Source: Mesorhabditis belari
Taxonomy: Eukaryota > Nematoda > Chromadorea > Rhabditida > Rhabditidae
Direction: 5' to 3'
NCBI GenBank assembly: GCA_958450365.1
Contig: CAUEEP010000908.1
Location: forward strand, 62,001-126,000
Length of the DNA: 64,000 nucleotides
Each line of letters begins with the position of its first letter. The first letter of the stretch is position 1. Positions 19,957 through 32,124 of the stretch are shown here, piece by piece. The notes below the pieces were generated by a model. The model had not been told where the DNA came from. It was given only the letters and a program-made list of their open reading frames with translations, and ran no database searches. The translations under genes were made by a program, and so were the position numbers.

Positions 19957-20592
19957 AAAAGATTGGAGAGGCGGCTTTTAATAGAGAGGCGGAGAGGTGG
20001 CTTCTAAAAGAGTTTTTACGATAAATTAAGTATTTAATTTCAAATCCCGTGTTCATACATCAATTTTCATTCATTTTTCTTCTTTTTTTGCCTGTCTATG
20101 TCTCTCAAATGTACAGGGCTAGCACACAGGGTAAATCATAAAATAGGATTATCAAAAACGTGCTTAAATTATCACCAATTGCTTCAGCATATATCTCTTT
20201 ATTCAGAATCGAAGAAAAGTATCGAAACGAAATGCTCAAAACATTAGATTTGACTAAGCAAGTGAAAAGTGGCTCCTCTTAACCACCAAAGTACCAATAT
20301 AAATCTTGAATAGATAAAAACAAGCAAGAAAAGGTGGATTAAAAAAAAGAAAATGTTAAAACTAATAAAAATACCTATTTTTGGTTAAAGTAATTTTGGG
20401 TTACGGTATAAAAAGCTCAAAATAAAAAAGATTGGAAAGGCGGCTTTTAATAGAGAGGCGGAGAGGTGGCTTCTAAAAAAGTTTTTACGATAAATTAAGT
20501 ATTTATTTTCCAATCCCGTGTAAAGATCGAGTTCATACATCAATTTTCATTCATTTCTCTTCTTTTTTTTGCCTGTCTATGTCTCTCAAATG
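19957..20592. repeat. Direct duplication of ~150 bp
   Basis: Block at 19957-20110 (GATTGGAGAGGCGGCTTTTA...GTCTATGTCTCTCAAATG) recurs at 20427-20592. Function unknown, non-coding. The remaining sequence from here to 21075 shows no gene. Confidence 0.7.
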
Positions 20593-21075
20593 CTACCGTT
20601 GTTATGGAAAATCGAAAAAAGGGAAAAAAAGATCGATGAAATGGGAGAGAAAGAAAAGATTCTCTTAACTCAACCAGATATTGACTGAAAAAATGAAAAT
20701 CGCGATTTCAGAGCGTTTTCTGGATTTTAATTGAATTTTCTTATCCTTAAAATATTCTAAATCATTATTATAATCAAGTGAAAATCATTATTCAAATTTT
20801 TCTTTTTAAAGTTTTGCTTTCTTAAGCTTTTTCTTTTCAAGTTTATCGACTTTAAACTCGTGACTGCTTGACTCATCAAAAAAATCCTTTTTTTTAAACA
20901 CATTCACGACAACGGCTTTTTAACACATTCACGGCGACGATTCAAAGATAAACTAAACTATTATAGGCATTTGATAGCCCTGAATCTCCTCTTGTAAACG
21001 AGTATATAGTTAGCGGGAAATTTCTACGAAATAAATGACAAAAGTTTTTTTGACAACTTGTGTTGACATGAAAGA

Positions 21076-21298
21076 TACCGTATTTTCTCTAATACTAGTG
21101 CACCCTTAGCGTCGCCTAAATTACTCGAAATCTCGAGAACCGCTTATCAGAACCTATCAATGTGGGGCCGGAAAATATAGCTGACGATGAGATCTAGTGG
21201 GGGATTTGAGTGTTGAGCTTCTGTGAAAACTTTGAAAGCCGTAAAATAGTCACCAACTCGCCTCGCCGCGGTGCACTACTATTAGAGAAAATACGGTA
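21076..21298. mobile_element. MITE family A, copy 1
   Basis: About 220 bp, ends TACCGTATTTTCTCTAATAC and TATTAGAGAAAATACGGTA. Internal body with CTCGAGAACCGCTTATCAGA and GTCACCAACTCGG. No ORF. Founding description for the ten other copies. Confidence 0.8.
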
Positions 21299-21415
21299 TG
21301 CTACAAGACTCAGTACAAAACTAAAGAAAGCACTGTACAGTGTCCAACGCCTAGACGCAAGTACGGTATCCCACGACAAGTACCGTAATATCGGCTGCTA
21401 TATTCTCTCAAATAG

Positions 21416-21634
21416 CGTATTCTCTCTAATACTAGTGCACCCTGAGCGTCGCCTAAATTGCTCGAAATCTCGAGAACCGCTTATCAGAACCTATCGATGT
21501 GGGGTCGGAAAATGTAGCTGACGATGAGATCTTGTGGGGGATTAGAGTGTTGAGCTTCTGCAGAAGCTTGGAAACCGTAAAATCGTCACCAACTCGGCTC
21601 GCTGGGGTGCACTACTATTAGAGAAAATACGGTA
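21416..21634. mobile_element. MITE family A, copy 2
   Basis: Same body as 21076-21298; the left end is slightly worn (GCGTATTCTCTC). Confidence 0.8.
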
Positions 21635-22085
21635 TACACTTTTTCGCACAAAACTTTCAGTTCTAGCTCTAGATTTTGCTCTAGCTTTTGAATAAGCTCT
21701 AGTCTGCTTTCAAATAGACTTTAAATCAATTCAAGTTTGGTTTATGATTATCTATACCGTATTTTCTCTAATACTAGTGCACCCGGAGCGTCGCCTAAAT
21801 TCCTCGAAATCTCGAGAACCGCTTATCAGAACCTATCGATGTGAGGTCGGAAAATGCAGCTGACGATGAGATCTAGTGGGGGATTTGAGTGTTGAGCTTC
21901 TGCAAAAGCTTTGAAACCGTAAAATCGTCACCAACTCGGCTCGCCGGGGTTCACTACTGTTAGAGAAAATACGGTAATCGTTATTAGTTCAGCCCACCGA
22001 TGGGCCGTATTGTCGTGAATGTCTTAAAAAGAAAAATCATTTCCAATAGTTCTCCATTTCAAATTTCTACATTGAACACAAAAAC
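21635..22085. repeat. Large inverted repeat, left arm (partner 31565-32042)
   Basis: Spacer with GCTCTAGATTTTGCTCTAGC, MITE A copy 3 and a GGGCCGTATTGTCGTGAATG block, all found again in reverse order ~9.9 kb away. Not just the MITE but its unique flanks are shared, so the block was duplicated as a unit. Confidence 0.75.
21755..21976. mobile_element. MITE family A, copy 3
   Basis: Full-length copy. With its flanks it is part of a ~480-bp block repeated inverted at 31565-32042. Confidence 0.8.
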
Positions 22086-22494
22086 ATTATCAATTTTATG
22101 GCCAATCAATTCAATTTTGTGACAATTTTGTGAGAATTTTGGTCAAAAACCGTCAACAGCCGTTCGCCTCCTTGCACTTTGGGTACTTTTTTGGTAAATG
22201 TTTATCTCACAAAATTTTTGATGGAAAATTGCTAAGTGTGGGGAATCTTATTGAGAAATTGGGAAGATTTTAAAGATTTTTTTCAAAAGAGATCTTTTAA
22301 AGAAAAGCTGATTCTTATAAAGTTTACGAAGTTTTCGAACCGAAGTTTACGATTGTTTCTTGTTATTTTCTTTACTTTTACTTTATTATTAGATATAAGT
22401 TGATATTTTTTAAAAGAATAATTATGATTCAATAGAAAAAGAAATAGATTCTCCATCCACAAAGGAATTTCTTCGATTTCCTGAAGTCAAAAAA

Positions 22495-22735
22495 AGAGAG
22501 GAACTTATTCCAAGTCCAAGACAGAAGCCTACTCCAAGAGGGGAACTTATTCCAAGTCCAAGACAGAAGCCTACTCCAAGAGGGGAACTTATTCCAAGTC
22601 CAAGACAGAAGCCTACTCCAAGAGGGGAACTTATTCCAAGTCCAAGACAGAAGCCTATTCCAAGTCCAGGAGGGAAGCTTATTCCAAGTCCAGGACAGAA
22701 GCCTACTCCAAGTCCAAGAGGGTAGCCTATTCCAA
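22495..22735. repeat. 42-bp minisatellite grown out of a LINE tail
   Basis: Five to six units of a 42-bp repeat coding, on the minus strand, for 14-residue repeats around WTWNKFPSWSRLLS. The array joins in frame to the LINE motif SRVWNRLPSW at about 22740, so the unit appears to have been amplified from the RVWNKLPS codons. Confidence 0.75.
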
Positions 22736-22960
22736 ACCCTACTAATACGGTTCGCAAAAGAGTGATAAAGGGAAAGATGATGGGGATGAGAACCGACCGA
22801 AATTTGATAAGGATCACTACGTGTACTTTTAGGAATTTCCACAATTTTTTTATAATAATCCAGTAAAATACAAGAAAATAACAAGAAAGACGTCAAAAAA
22901 AACCTTGTAAGCTTTACAAGAACCGAAATGTCCAAGATATGCGACAGTTTAGCTTTCAAT
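22736..22960 (-). mobile_element. LINE 3' coding tail (copy 3)
   Basis: Minus frame with STRSDPYQISVGSHPHHLSL then SRVWNRLPSW, related to copies at 17480 and 19599 but diverged. Confidence 0.65.
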
Positions 22961-22983
22961 TTCTTCTCGAAGCAAGCATTCTA

Positions 22984-23275
22984 TTAGGTTGATGCATAAG
23001 TCTTTTCGTTTTTTTCGTACTTCTGTTAAAAAGTAACAAATTCACCAATTAATCTATAGTTTGCTCTATAAAAAAAGTGTTTTTTTGTTCAATTTCCATC
23101 TTTTTAAATCAATTTCGGTTCACTTTCAAGCAAATTCGAGAGTGAAAAACGCCTTTTTCGTAAAAATCTATAAAAAACTCTACGGAAAAATTGGCTTAAT
23201 GAATTTCTCTGAAATTTCATTTGTTGGCTTGAAACGGCAGACGAAAAGGAACAAAAAGACTTATGCATCAACCTA
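22984..23275. mobile_element. Mariner-type MITE
   Basis: About 292 bp, ends TTAGGTTGATGCATAAGTCT and its inverse, TA at 22982-22983. Non-coding. A worn relative is at 27598-27740. Confidence 0.75.
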
Positions 23276-23915
23276 TTAAAACAATTTTTCAATCCAGAAC
23301 CTGTTTTTCTTTTTCTCATCAAAAGCTTTTACATTTTTTATACTCAAATACCAAATCACATTTTGTCACAAACACCAATTTCAGTCGTGCACTTTCCCCT
23401 GTTTATCTCCAAGTGATCAGCCTCAATTCTTTGGTCAAATTTCCGTAAATAGTCTGCATTTCATTTGTTTTTTAAAGTTTTTATCCAGTTTTAATGATTT
23501 TTTTCAAGATTTGACTTGCCAAAATTTTCTCTTCTACTTGAGTTTTCTCTTTTTTATGTGAGAACCTTTTTTTGAAAAGCAAACAAATATTCGAGAGAGG
23601 GGAAACGCGCTTTGCGCTTTCTGCTCTCTGCTCTTCTTTTTTTCATTGAATTTTTGGCAGTCAATAAGCCTGTTTCGAGGATTTTTCCTTCTCTTTTCTC
23701 TTTCAAATATTGAAACGATCTTTGACCGAAATGATTGGGAAATATTCAAAACGTGGATTGATTAGAGCTTCACTTTATAAAAACCAAAACTGCTTAATCT
23801 GGATCCGGGACTTCTTGTTAATAGCTTTTAAAAGCCAATTTCTTTGAAAATTTGATGCATTGTTAGAATTTTGCTTAGATATTCGGTTCCTAAAAATCAA
23901 TTAAAAATTTTCTAC
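23276..23915. other. Gene-free stretch
   Basis: T-rich sequence; short polypyrimidine tracts but no exon, repeat or RNA gene recognised. Confidence 0.4.
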
Positions 23916-24441
23916 AGAATGACCGCAAACGAGCGATAACTTTTTGGAAAAGTAGCTGGGAAATGCCTAACTTATTTCAAAAGTGTCAAGTGTTATATAG
24001 AAAATTATAGCCCGAATTCCTGGCAACATTTATCTACCAAAAACTTCCCGATTCGACTTATACAACTCATTTAACAAGCGCTTGAATCAGCGCTAGTCGA
24101 GATATCCCGGTAATTCGTCATTTGGCGGCTTGAATGGACATTTTCTCGATATTTTTTCTTTTTTTTTGCTTGAATCATCGAGATCATGATTCAAGCAAAA
24201 AAAAGAAAAAATATCGAGAAAATGTCCATTCAAGCCGCCAAATGACGAATTACCGGGATATCTCGACTAGCGCTGATTCAAGCGCTTGTTAAATGAGTTG
24301 TATAAGTCGAATCGGGAAGTTTTTGGTAGATAAATGTTGCCAGGAATTCGGGCTATAATTTTCTATATAACACTTGACACTTTTGAAATAAGTTAGACAT
24401 TTCCCAGAGACTTTTCTAAAAAGTCGCTATAATTCTGTAGA
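23916..24441. mobile_element. ~525-bp near-perfect palindrome (fold-back element)
   Basis: Two arms of ~250 bp, nearly identical when inverted, meet at about 24178-24186. One arm matches the shorter element at 42356-42630, which has its own GTGACCGC/GCGGTCAC ends. The palindrome is therefore a head-to-head doubling of that family. Confidence 0.85.
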
Positions 24442-25048
24442 AAAAATTTATTTCCGACATCTTTTAAGATCCCAAAAGTCTTGAATCCCAAGTAGAGTGC
24501 AATCCTTTTGAGTAATAAAGCTTCTCTAAAGTGTACCAGCTGCAAACAACTTTGTAAATTGTAATCTTTTAGCCTAAAAGATTGCGGTACGATCCTCGAA
24601 GTGGACACGGTTTAAATTAGGCTTTTATATCAAGATTTTCCCTTAAAATGTCACTTTTTCAAGAATCTACCTCAACTCACTGAATTTTCCCCACTTTTTC
24701 AAGTTATATTCATTTCCAGCCAGACTATTTTTAATCCCCAAATCAATTTTTCTAACAAAAACTCTGAAATTTGGCGTCGTTCATTTAATAAAGATCTAAT
24801 TTTATCAAAAAAAAACCACTTGCTCTCAGTGAGCTCTCAAATTCTGGGAAAATCGTGTGTAAAAATTGAATTAGACTTTCAGAAAAGTTCTTGTTTTCTC
24901 TAACTTTGATCTCGTTGAACCTTTTTTGTCTCATTGGCCAAAAAAAATCTCTTTTCTCATGTGGCCAGACAGAAATCAGAAAAAAAGCCCTTTTCACTCA
25001 TTTTCAACTTGAGAGATTGCAAATATTTGACGACAAAATCACAATTCA
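24442..25048. other. Gene-free stretch
   Basis: No supported gene or repeat; minus-strand open frames here look random. Confidence 0.35.
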
Positions 25049-26350
25049 TCGAAAGGAAAAAGAAAGACTGACTGAGTAGTGTTGTTGGGGTAAAGAAACA
25101 TAAGAATAGCATAAGAATATGAGATTTTGTACCCTAAAATTGGCATTATGTTTACTAGGAGTAAAAATAAGAGCAAATTTACTTTACAGAATTTGTCTTT
25201 CTGTAAAATTTTGTGAAAGATTGTGCAAAAGTATTCTAAAGTAAGCTTTCTTTTATTGATTCTATTTGATCGTTAATTTTAGAATATAAATTTCAATAGA
25301 CTGGCCTCTATTCTTGATTATTGACTTTTTGTGCCGAATATTCGACACCAAATTCAAATTTGGAATCAAATTCAAATCTAAACAATGGGATCTAAACAAT
25401 CAATTACCTTTTGTATTGCGAATTTTCGTGTAGAGAATGCAGCACGTTTACTGAATAGCTTTAAACCTTTAACTGAATATCTTTAAATCTTTAACGTTCT
25501 TTGCTTTATTTTAGTGTTTGTTGGAGGGTGGGACAAATGCGACCTTTTTTTTGCGCACCTGGACATTTGCGCACCTTTTTTTTGCTGGAAAAGGCCTTAG
25601 GAAAGGTCGTAGAGCTTCAAAAATGTTTTCATACAAGGGAATCATATGCGTAGATTCCGAATTTCGACAAATCAGACCTCGCTGACACGTTAAATTTGGG
25701 CTAAAAGGCAAAAACCACGAAACTTAACGCTTTTCCGCAGTTTTTGCCTTTTAGCCCAAATTTAACGTGTCAGCGAGGTCTGATTTGTCGAAATTCGGAA
25801 TCTACGCATATGATTCCCTACTATGAAAACATTTTTGAAGCTCTACGACCTTTCCTAAGGCCTTTTCCAGCAAAAAAAAAGGTGCGCAAATGTCCAGGTG
25901 CGCAAAGAAAGGTCGCCTTTGTCCCACCCCCGTTTGTTGTCAGAATTTTGAATATCTTTTTTCATATGAAGGAGATACACTTCCTGTAAATCGAATAAAA
26001 ATTATTGTTTTCAAGTTGATTGGTCAGATTGCATGTCAATTTGGGAAAAAGTTCGTCAATTTTGATCAGATATCACGATCAATTATGGAGAAAGCATCTC
26101 CGCCCGGATAAAAGCTTCGAGACGAAACAGTCCTCGTACAAACCAATTTTTGGTTGGTTAATCATCGAAAGGAAAAAGACTGACTGAGTAGTGTTGTTGG
26201 GGTAAAGAAACATAAGAATAACATAAGAATATGAGATTTTGTACCCTAAAATTGGCATTATGTTTACTAGGAATAAAAATAAGAGCAAATTTACTTTAAA
26301 GAATTTCTCTTTTTCTGTAAAATTTTGTAAAAGATTGTGCAAAAATATTT
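25049..26350. repeat. Direct repeat of ~190 bp flanking a palindrome
   Basis: Block at 25049-25250 (GAAAGGAAAAAGAAAGACTG...GTGCAAAAGTATT) recurs at 26163-26350 in the same orientation. The palindrome 25524-25929 lies between. Confidence 0.75.
25524..25929. mobile_element. ~400-bp palindrome (fold-back element)
   Basis: Arms of ~190 bp with GGTGCGCAAATGTCCAGGTG near the outer ends; unpaired centre CACGAAACTTAACGC near 25720. Both arms carry the same open frame (CQRGLICRNSESTHMIP), a consequence of symmetry. Confidence 0.8.
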
Positions 26351-26365
26351 TTGAGTGTTAGTTCT

Positions 26366-26790
26366 TACCGTAAATACTGTAATAGTACTCCACCACCCTC
26401 GTACAGTTTCGTAGTCGCAAAAGTTTTTTAGTATTTCACTTTTTCAAACGCCCGTACTTTCAAAAAATGCGTTAAAGCACTTTGTTTTAAAAAAGTGCTC
26501 TAGATACCGTACCTTTTTAGTTACCGTAAATACTGTAATAGTATCCCACCCCCATAATGACGGTGCGGAGTGTTGCGTAGTCTAGCTTTGAACGAGTTTT
26601 TCTCGACACTGGTTTATGCTACAATGCGCGCTTAGGTATCAAAAAATAGCCCTGAATTTCAGCTATTTTTTGATACCAAAGACGCATTTTTTGAAAGTAA
26701 GGGCGCTTTGAAAAAAATGAAATACTAAAAAACTTTTGCGACTACGCGACTGTACGAGGAGGGTGGGGTACTATTACAGTATTTACGGTA
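26366..26790. mobile_element. MITE family B (nested or tandem copy)
   Basis: Full copy at 26522-26790 with ends TACCGTAAATACTGTAATAG. A partial copy 26366-26521 joins on the left. Contains a hairpin around TATCAAAAAATAGC. A second full copy is at 52443-52712. Confidence 0.75.
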
Positions 26791-27597
26791 TGTATAATAG
26801 CTGAAGCACAGGTCAAGAAGATCTAAAAAGTGCTTGAACTAGTGTACTTGTTGGACTAGTTAGAGACAATACGATATCTTCTAGACTTATCTTCTGAATG
26901 AAACTACTTTGAATCAAAACTTCATTGTTCACGACTCATTTTCATTGTTGGATCTTTCATTGTTGGCTCCTATTCCTGCTATTTTTTAAAAACCCCCGCA
27001 TTTCTTTAAAAACATTCTTTGTACCTTTTATTCCTTTTCTTGTGTACTTTTGGTGCCCATGGAGACATAAAAAAAGGAAGATTAATAAAGAGTAATCCCA
27101 TTTTCGACAACTGTTTTTCTGTTTTTGATAATTTTTGATGATTTTTGATGAAAATCAGTTCTCGGAAGTGGTAATTGGGAAGGATTTTTTCTGATTATTG
27201 TAGGTATTCTAGTTGGACTGAAAAAAAAAGAGAAAAACTTTGAGTTCAAGTTTAACATTTTCGAAATTCCAAGTACAAAGTTTGCGCTTTGACTTGAGCG
27301 CTTTTGAACTCTTGGGTCGAAGCAAGGATTATTGTAGCTTGCAAAAAGAATATAGAGTTTTACAAAGACTACGGTAGAACTTGGTAAGAACTTTTAAACT
27401 AGTGCAACACCTTGAAATGAAAAGCAGACATAAACAGAGTTGTTCCTAACAGCCAGAAATCGGTGGTTTGACATTTCAGACTAAGCCAACTCACAACCAA
27501 GTCAAACCACAATCAGGAAAGAGAATATTTCAGAAATGATTCCGAAAACTGTTTTAAATATTTCTGTAAACACTTTAGAACTTGGCCACATTGTATT

Positions 27598-27740
27598 AGG
27601 CTGTTTAGAAAGTATTTTCGTTTCTTTTCGTTTCTTTTTGTTTCTTTTTGTTTCTTTTCGTTTCTTTTCGTCTATAAATCTATAAAAACCTCTACGAAGA
27701 AATTGGCTGAATGAATTGCTCTAATAATTTGGCTATATAC
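27598..27740. repeat. Decayed mariner MITE with 10-bp TTTCTTTTCG array
   Basis: Starts TTAGGCTGTTTAGAAAG, then seven TTTCTTTT(C/T)G units, then a body shared with 22984-23275 (CTATAAAAACCTCTACG). The rest of 26791-28464 shows no gene. Confidence 0.55.
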
Positions 27741-28464
27741 AAAACATTTTGTGCTCTATCTTTTATCTATTGACATCAGGATAGATTTCCTTAGCTAAAG
27801 TATGTCTTTTCTAAAGCTAAAGTGTCCGCATCATTGAGCCGTCGCTCTTTTTGACTAGCCGACTTCTTGCTCCCAATCAAAGTAGACAACAAAAGTCTTA
27901 AGACTTAACTAGACATGTTATCCGACGGATCAAATCGGATCGAATAGGGCTTTGGGTCTCGATCTGATCCAATCCAATCCCAAACACTTCAACAACTAAT
28001 CAGCTTTTATTCTTTTTAACCATTTAAAGCTATTTAGTTATCTGAATACCTTTAAATGGTAGCGCAAAGCGAAATTCAGTTGTAGATTTCATTTTGCCAT
28101 TTTGTTTTAAAGTTTTCTAGTTGTTAAATTGTTTTTTTGTTCTTTTTGCTTAAATTATTTAATCACGTTGAAGCAAAGGCGCATTTCATTAGAGTTTCCG
28201 ATAAAAAATCGGCAAAATGTGGCTTTGATTCGATTTAGTTCCTTAATCCGATTCGATCCGATCCAGCAAAAAGATTTTCGGATAGCATGTCTACACTTAA
28301 CCGACGCTAACAATCAAAAAGACTGACTCTTGTAGTTGATTCGACTTCGATCACAGCCAATTTCTTGAGGATTCAATATATTTGTCTAGGTTTCTTTTCT
28401 GATTTCTAATCAAATCACTAATTGTTTCCAAGTAACTTCAAAAGTAGACATAAATGTTCGAAAT

Positions 28465-28625
28465 TATGGTTGGTGAATTGAAAACTGCCGGACTTTGAAC
28501 TAAAATTCATTCAACATAAAACCATCAATTCATTCCAAATAATTCCCGTTGTTATTGACGACTTCTGCCCATTTTGCAGGCAATTTGCGGATTCCTTTTC
28601 GTAGTAGGATTTTGGTTTTGAATCG
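28465..28625 (-). mobile_element. Mariner 3'-end fragment
   Basis: Terminal GGTTGGTGAATTGAAAACTG followed, on the minus strand, by the transposase tail also seen at 8471-8990. Solitary fragment. Confidence 0.65.
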
Positions 28626-29399
28626 AAAAACTTTCAAAGCCAATTAGATCCAATCGAATCGAATCTTGAAGCCAATTCACTCAGAATCTGTCGGCGTTCA
28701 CCTTTGATTCCTCCAATTCACATTTCCCATTGTATCGGCAATCCTTCTATTTGATCAATTCCCCTCATTCCCTTTCTTATCACTGCCAATTTCTTTCTCA
28801 ATTCTTGATCTGGTGACCAGTTTGCCAGTATTTCTTCCCCTCAAGGCCCATTTTAACAAAAAAAATCGCATTCTTCTTATCACTCAACTATATAAAATGT
28901 TGGAAAACTCGAAATCAACTCATTTTTTGGTCAAAGTTCGCATTTCTTCTTTTACTGAATCACTTCCGCTAAGGGAAATTTCGAAATAACACACACTCCA
29001 TATTGATAACTTGATATATTAGATTTTCTCAATATTTTTGGAAATCAATAAGACAAAGATAAGTGATAGATGCTGCTTTTTGGTTGTAAAAAAGTGCTTA
29101 AGCCTACCGGGATGGGGAAAAGTTGATAAGAGGAATTCAATAAAAGAAAATCTCAACAACCGTTTGACTTTTTGATTTTCTTTTCTTTCTATTCTGATCT
29201 TTCGTGATAGAATTTGTAAAAATTGACTTCTGACCTCAGATTCTGACTGTTTCTTAACAGAAAAAGTCTTAAATAACCAAGCTGACTTCATTTTCAATCT
29301 TAATTGGGCTTTGGAAATTCTTTTTCTCTCAGTCTCTCAGTTTTGATCTCCCTTAATAGAATTTATAGTTTTGATTCTGATTTTGGAGCAAAAAGTAAA

Positions 29400-29709
29400 A
29401 GAATTGGCGGCAAGTGGAGTCGAACCCATGACCTCTCTATTCCGTTCGTTTGAGATACCTGCACTTTCACCCCTCGGCACTCCTCGTGCATGTTAATCCC
29501 TCGATACCCCCTGGCATGTTCTAGTAGATGGTGCAGTGCGAGGGCATTTGTCTCTAGCCCATACGACGCAGGTTCGAATCCCGCCCGAGTCAAAACTTTT
29601 GGTTTTTAAAAAATTTAAAAACATTTTGCATAACTATATAAAATTCTAAGCCAAATTAGCCATAAATAATTTTAAACAGTCCTCTGGGGGCTGAGGAGTA
29701 GTGATAGGC

Positions 29710-29773
<64 letters not shown>

Positions 29774-29800
29774 CTCTTCGTTCCTTTATATATAGTAGAT
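29400..29800. repeat. Candidate tRNA-derived SINE with (GACA)n tail
   Basis: Two tRNA-like heads in opposite orientation. One is on plus at ~29520-29592 (GGTGCAGTGCGAGGGCA ... GGTTCGAATCCCGC). The other is on minus at ~29400-29490 (ends GGGTTCGACTCC). Downstream are a short body, a pure CAGACAGA run (29703-29773) and TTCCTTTATATATAGTA. A/B-box-like motifs plus a simple-repeat tail suit a SINE; anticodon stems are imperfect, so functional tRNAs are unlikely. Confidence 0.5.
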
Positions 29801-31053
29801 TTGGTTTATTCAAGAATGAACTTAGATATTAACCAAGCTGGGAAAGTCTCAAATAGTATTGTTTTAAAAAATTATTAGCTAATTTTTCTGTAATCTTCTG
29901 GTATCCAGCCATGACTTTAGTCAGACTTTGGCTATTTTTTTTTGATTCTTTCCTTCTGATAAACTTTTCAAATCATTCCTTTTCAAAATTCAATCTTTTT
30001 CGTAAGTTTATTAGATAAAAGTATGGCAAAGTAGCTCAAAGCATTTAAACCTTTGCATCAATTCAATATTCCTTGTACTTTTGGTACTATTTGATCAGTG
30101 ATTCAATTGAATTTCCAATTTTCAAAGCTTACCCGTTTCCCCGATCGATTCTTCATTTCTTATCAAATGACATCATCTTTTCTTCCCAAAATGGATGCTT
30201 TCCCTTGTTTATTTCTCCAATAGTTGAAAGATTGATCGTCTCTCAAAATGTCTATCTATTTTTTTTGAGCGATCCTGTTTCAGAACAATTCTTTTTTTTG
30301 TAAGCAAGATTGAATAAACTTTCTGTTTTTCTGTTTGTCTTTTGTTTATTATATTATAAACTTGTCATAGTATTACAAATTTATCGTTTTATCGTTATTG
30401 TATTATCTATTGCTTTATCGTTATTGTATTATCTATTGCAGGCCTCTAACGGATACGGTAATCTAAAAATTCTATGAATAGAAGTGAAATAATAGTTTAT
30501 TTGTATATATAGATATAAAGTTTTTAAGTTTTATATATTTATTTATAAATAAGGAACGACAGGTCATAAGATTCATGTCACAAAAGACTTGAAGATCCGA
30601 ACATCTATCTGTCACAGAAGACCTCAAGATCCGAGGATCTATCTGTCAGAAAAGGTGTCATGATCAGAAGACCAGAACAAGGCTTGCTAAAACGGCATCT
30701 TTTCCCTCAAATTTACAATTCAAAGCCAAACATCTCTTCTTTTCCGTCAACAAAATAATTTTTTTTGTTTGCTCTCTCTGCTCTGCCCAAATATCTTCTT
30801 ATCTCTCTATCTACCGTATTATTCTATTTGATTCTAATTACTATATATCTATCGTTTATATTTATCGTTTAGCGTACTCGTTTTTACCTTAAAGTCCTTA
30901 GCAGAATCGGACGCCGAGAAATAACTCAAGGCTAGTCGAATCAAGCCAAAACTAGACTAAAGCCATGGGTTTAGCTGTAAAGTTTAGCTGTGGGCATTCG
31001 CCAGTCCTGCTCCTTACTATTACTCTTGCAGTAAGACCCTACCCTGGCAATGG
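29801..31053. other. Gene-free AT-rich stretch
   Basis: Contains only short direct repeats (ATCGTTATTGTATTATCTAT twice near 30395-30440; AAGATCCGA repeats near 30590-30640). No exon recognised. Confidence 0.4.
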
Positions 31054-31121
31054 GATACTTGTCTAGCCATTAGTAGAGCGCTCGTCCGATAAGCGTCGCG
31101 GCTTCGAATCCCGGTGCTGAC
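31054..31121 (+). tRNA. tRNA-like sequence
   Basis: TTAGTAGAGCGCTCGTCCGA with an approximate anticodon arm (CGCT..AGCG) and a B box GGCTTCGAATCCC. The T stem and acceptor pair poorly. Pseudogene or SINE head. Confidence 0.35.
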
Positions 31122-31564
31122 CTTGTTTTGTATTCCCAAACCCATAAAAGCACCAGCGTGTCCAACTATGTTACTGCTAATAATATTATCAGCATATTAG
31201 CATACGTAGGCTATCCACTAATAGCCTTATCAGCTTATCAGCACTATTTCTAAGCGAAGCAAGTCTACTTACCCTAATTTACTCAATTTCAGTTCAAAGC
31301 CAGTTCTCCCATTTCCCTAGAACTAAATCGTTTTGTTCATCACTAAATCATCATCGTTTTGTTCGCTCTCTGTGCATTCGAGTATTTGTGCCTAAAGATC
31401 ATTCGATTGTGCTTTTGTGGTAGTCTGTGAACGGGATAGAAAAAGAGCTTTGTCGCTAAATTGAATTGAAAATTGAAAATTGAAAAAACTTGTTGAATCC
31501 CACAAGCTCTTCTTGATCGCTCTTTGTTTTCGTTTACCGTATTTTCTCTAATAGGTGGGCCGTA

Positions 31565-32042
31565 TTGTCGTGAATGTCTTAAAAAGAGGCGAGCCGAGTT
31601 GGTCTCTAATAGTAGAAATTTGAAATGGAGAACTATTGGAAATGATTTTTCTTTTTAAGACATTCACGACAATACGGCCCACCGGTGGGCTGAACTAATA
31701 ACGATTTTCTCTAATAGTAGTGAACCCCGGCGAGCCGAGTTGGTGACGATTTTACGGTTTCAAAGCTTTTGCAGAAGCTCAACACTCAAATCCCCCACTA
31801 GATCTCATCGTCAGCTGCATTTTCCGACCTCACATCGATAGGTTCTGATAAGCGGTTCTCGAGATTTCGAGGAATTTAGGCGACGCTCCGGGTGCACTAG
31901 TATTAGAGAAAATACGGTATAGATAATCATAAACCAAACTTGAATTGATTTAAAGTCTATTTGAAAGCAGACTAGAGCTTATTCAAAAGCTAGAGCAAAA
32001 TCTAGAGCTAGATCTGAACGTTTTGTGTGAAAAAGTGTATAC
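31565..32042. repeat. Large inverted repeat, right arm (partner 21635-22085)
   Basis: Reverse complement of the 21.6-22.1 kb block including its non-MITE flanks. From 32042 onward a ~430-bp unit (GGCTGGCTTTTACATTTTAC spacer plus MITE A) repeats in tandem. Confidence 0.75.
31699..31919. mobile_element. MITE family A, copy 4
   Basis: Inverted relative to copies 1-3; the left end is worn (ACGATTTTCTCTAATAG). Confidence 0.8.
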
Positions 32043-32124
32043 CGTATTTTCTCTGGCTGGCTTTTACATTTTACAAATACAATTTATGCTATTTATAAAT
32101 AGTTTACTCAGCTCTTGATATAAA

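Noticed and set aside
13380..22735. CRISPR-like arrays
   Set aside because: The repeats are head-to-tail minisatellites without unique spacers, and the genome is plainly eukaryotic.
22422..22959. 140-176-residue repetitive proteins
   Set aside because: LINE tail plus 42-bp minisatellite; no start context, splice structure or domain.
29363..29593. Minus-strand frame starting MTRAGFEPASYGLET
   Set aside because: Antisense reading of a tRNA-like B-box region, a frequent false protein.
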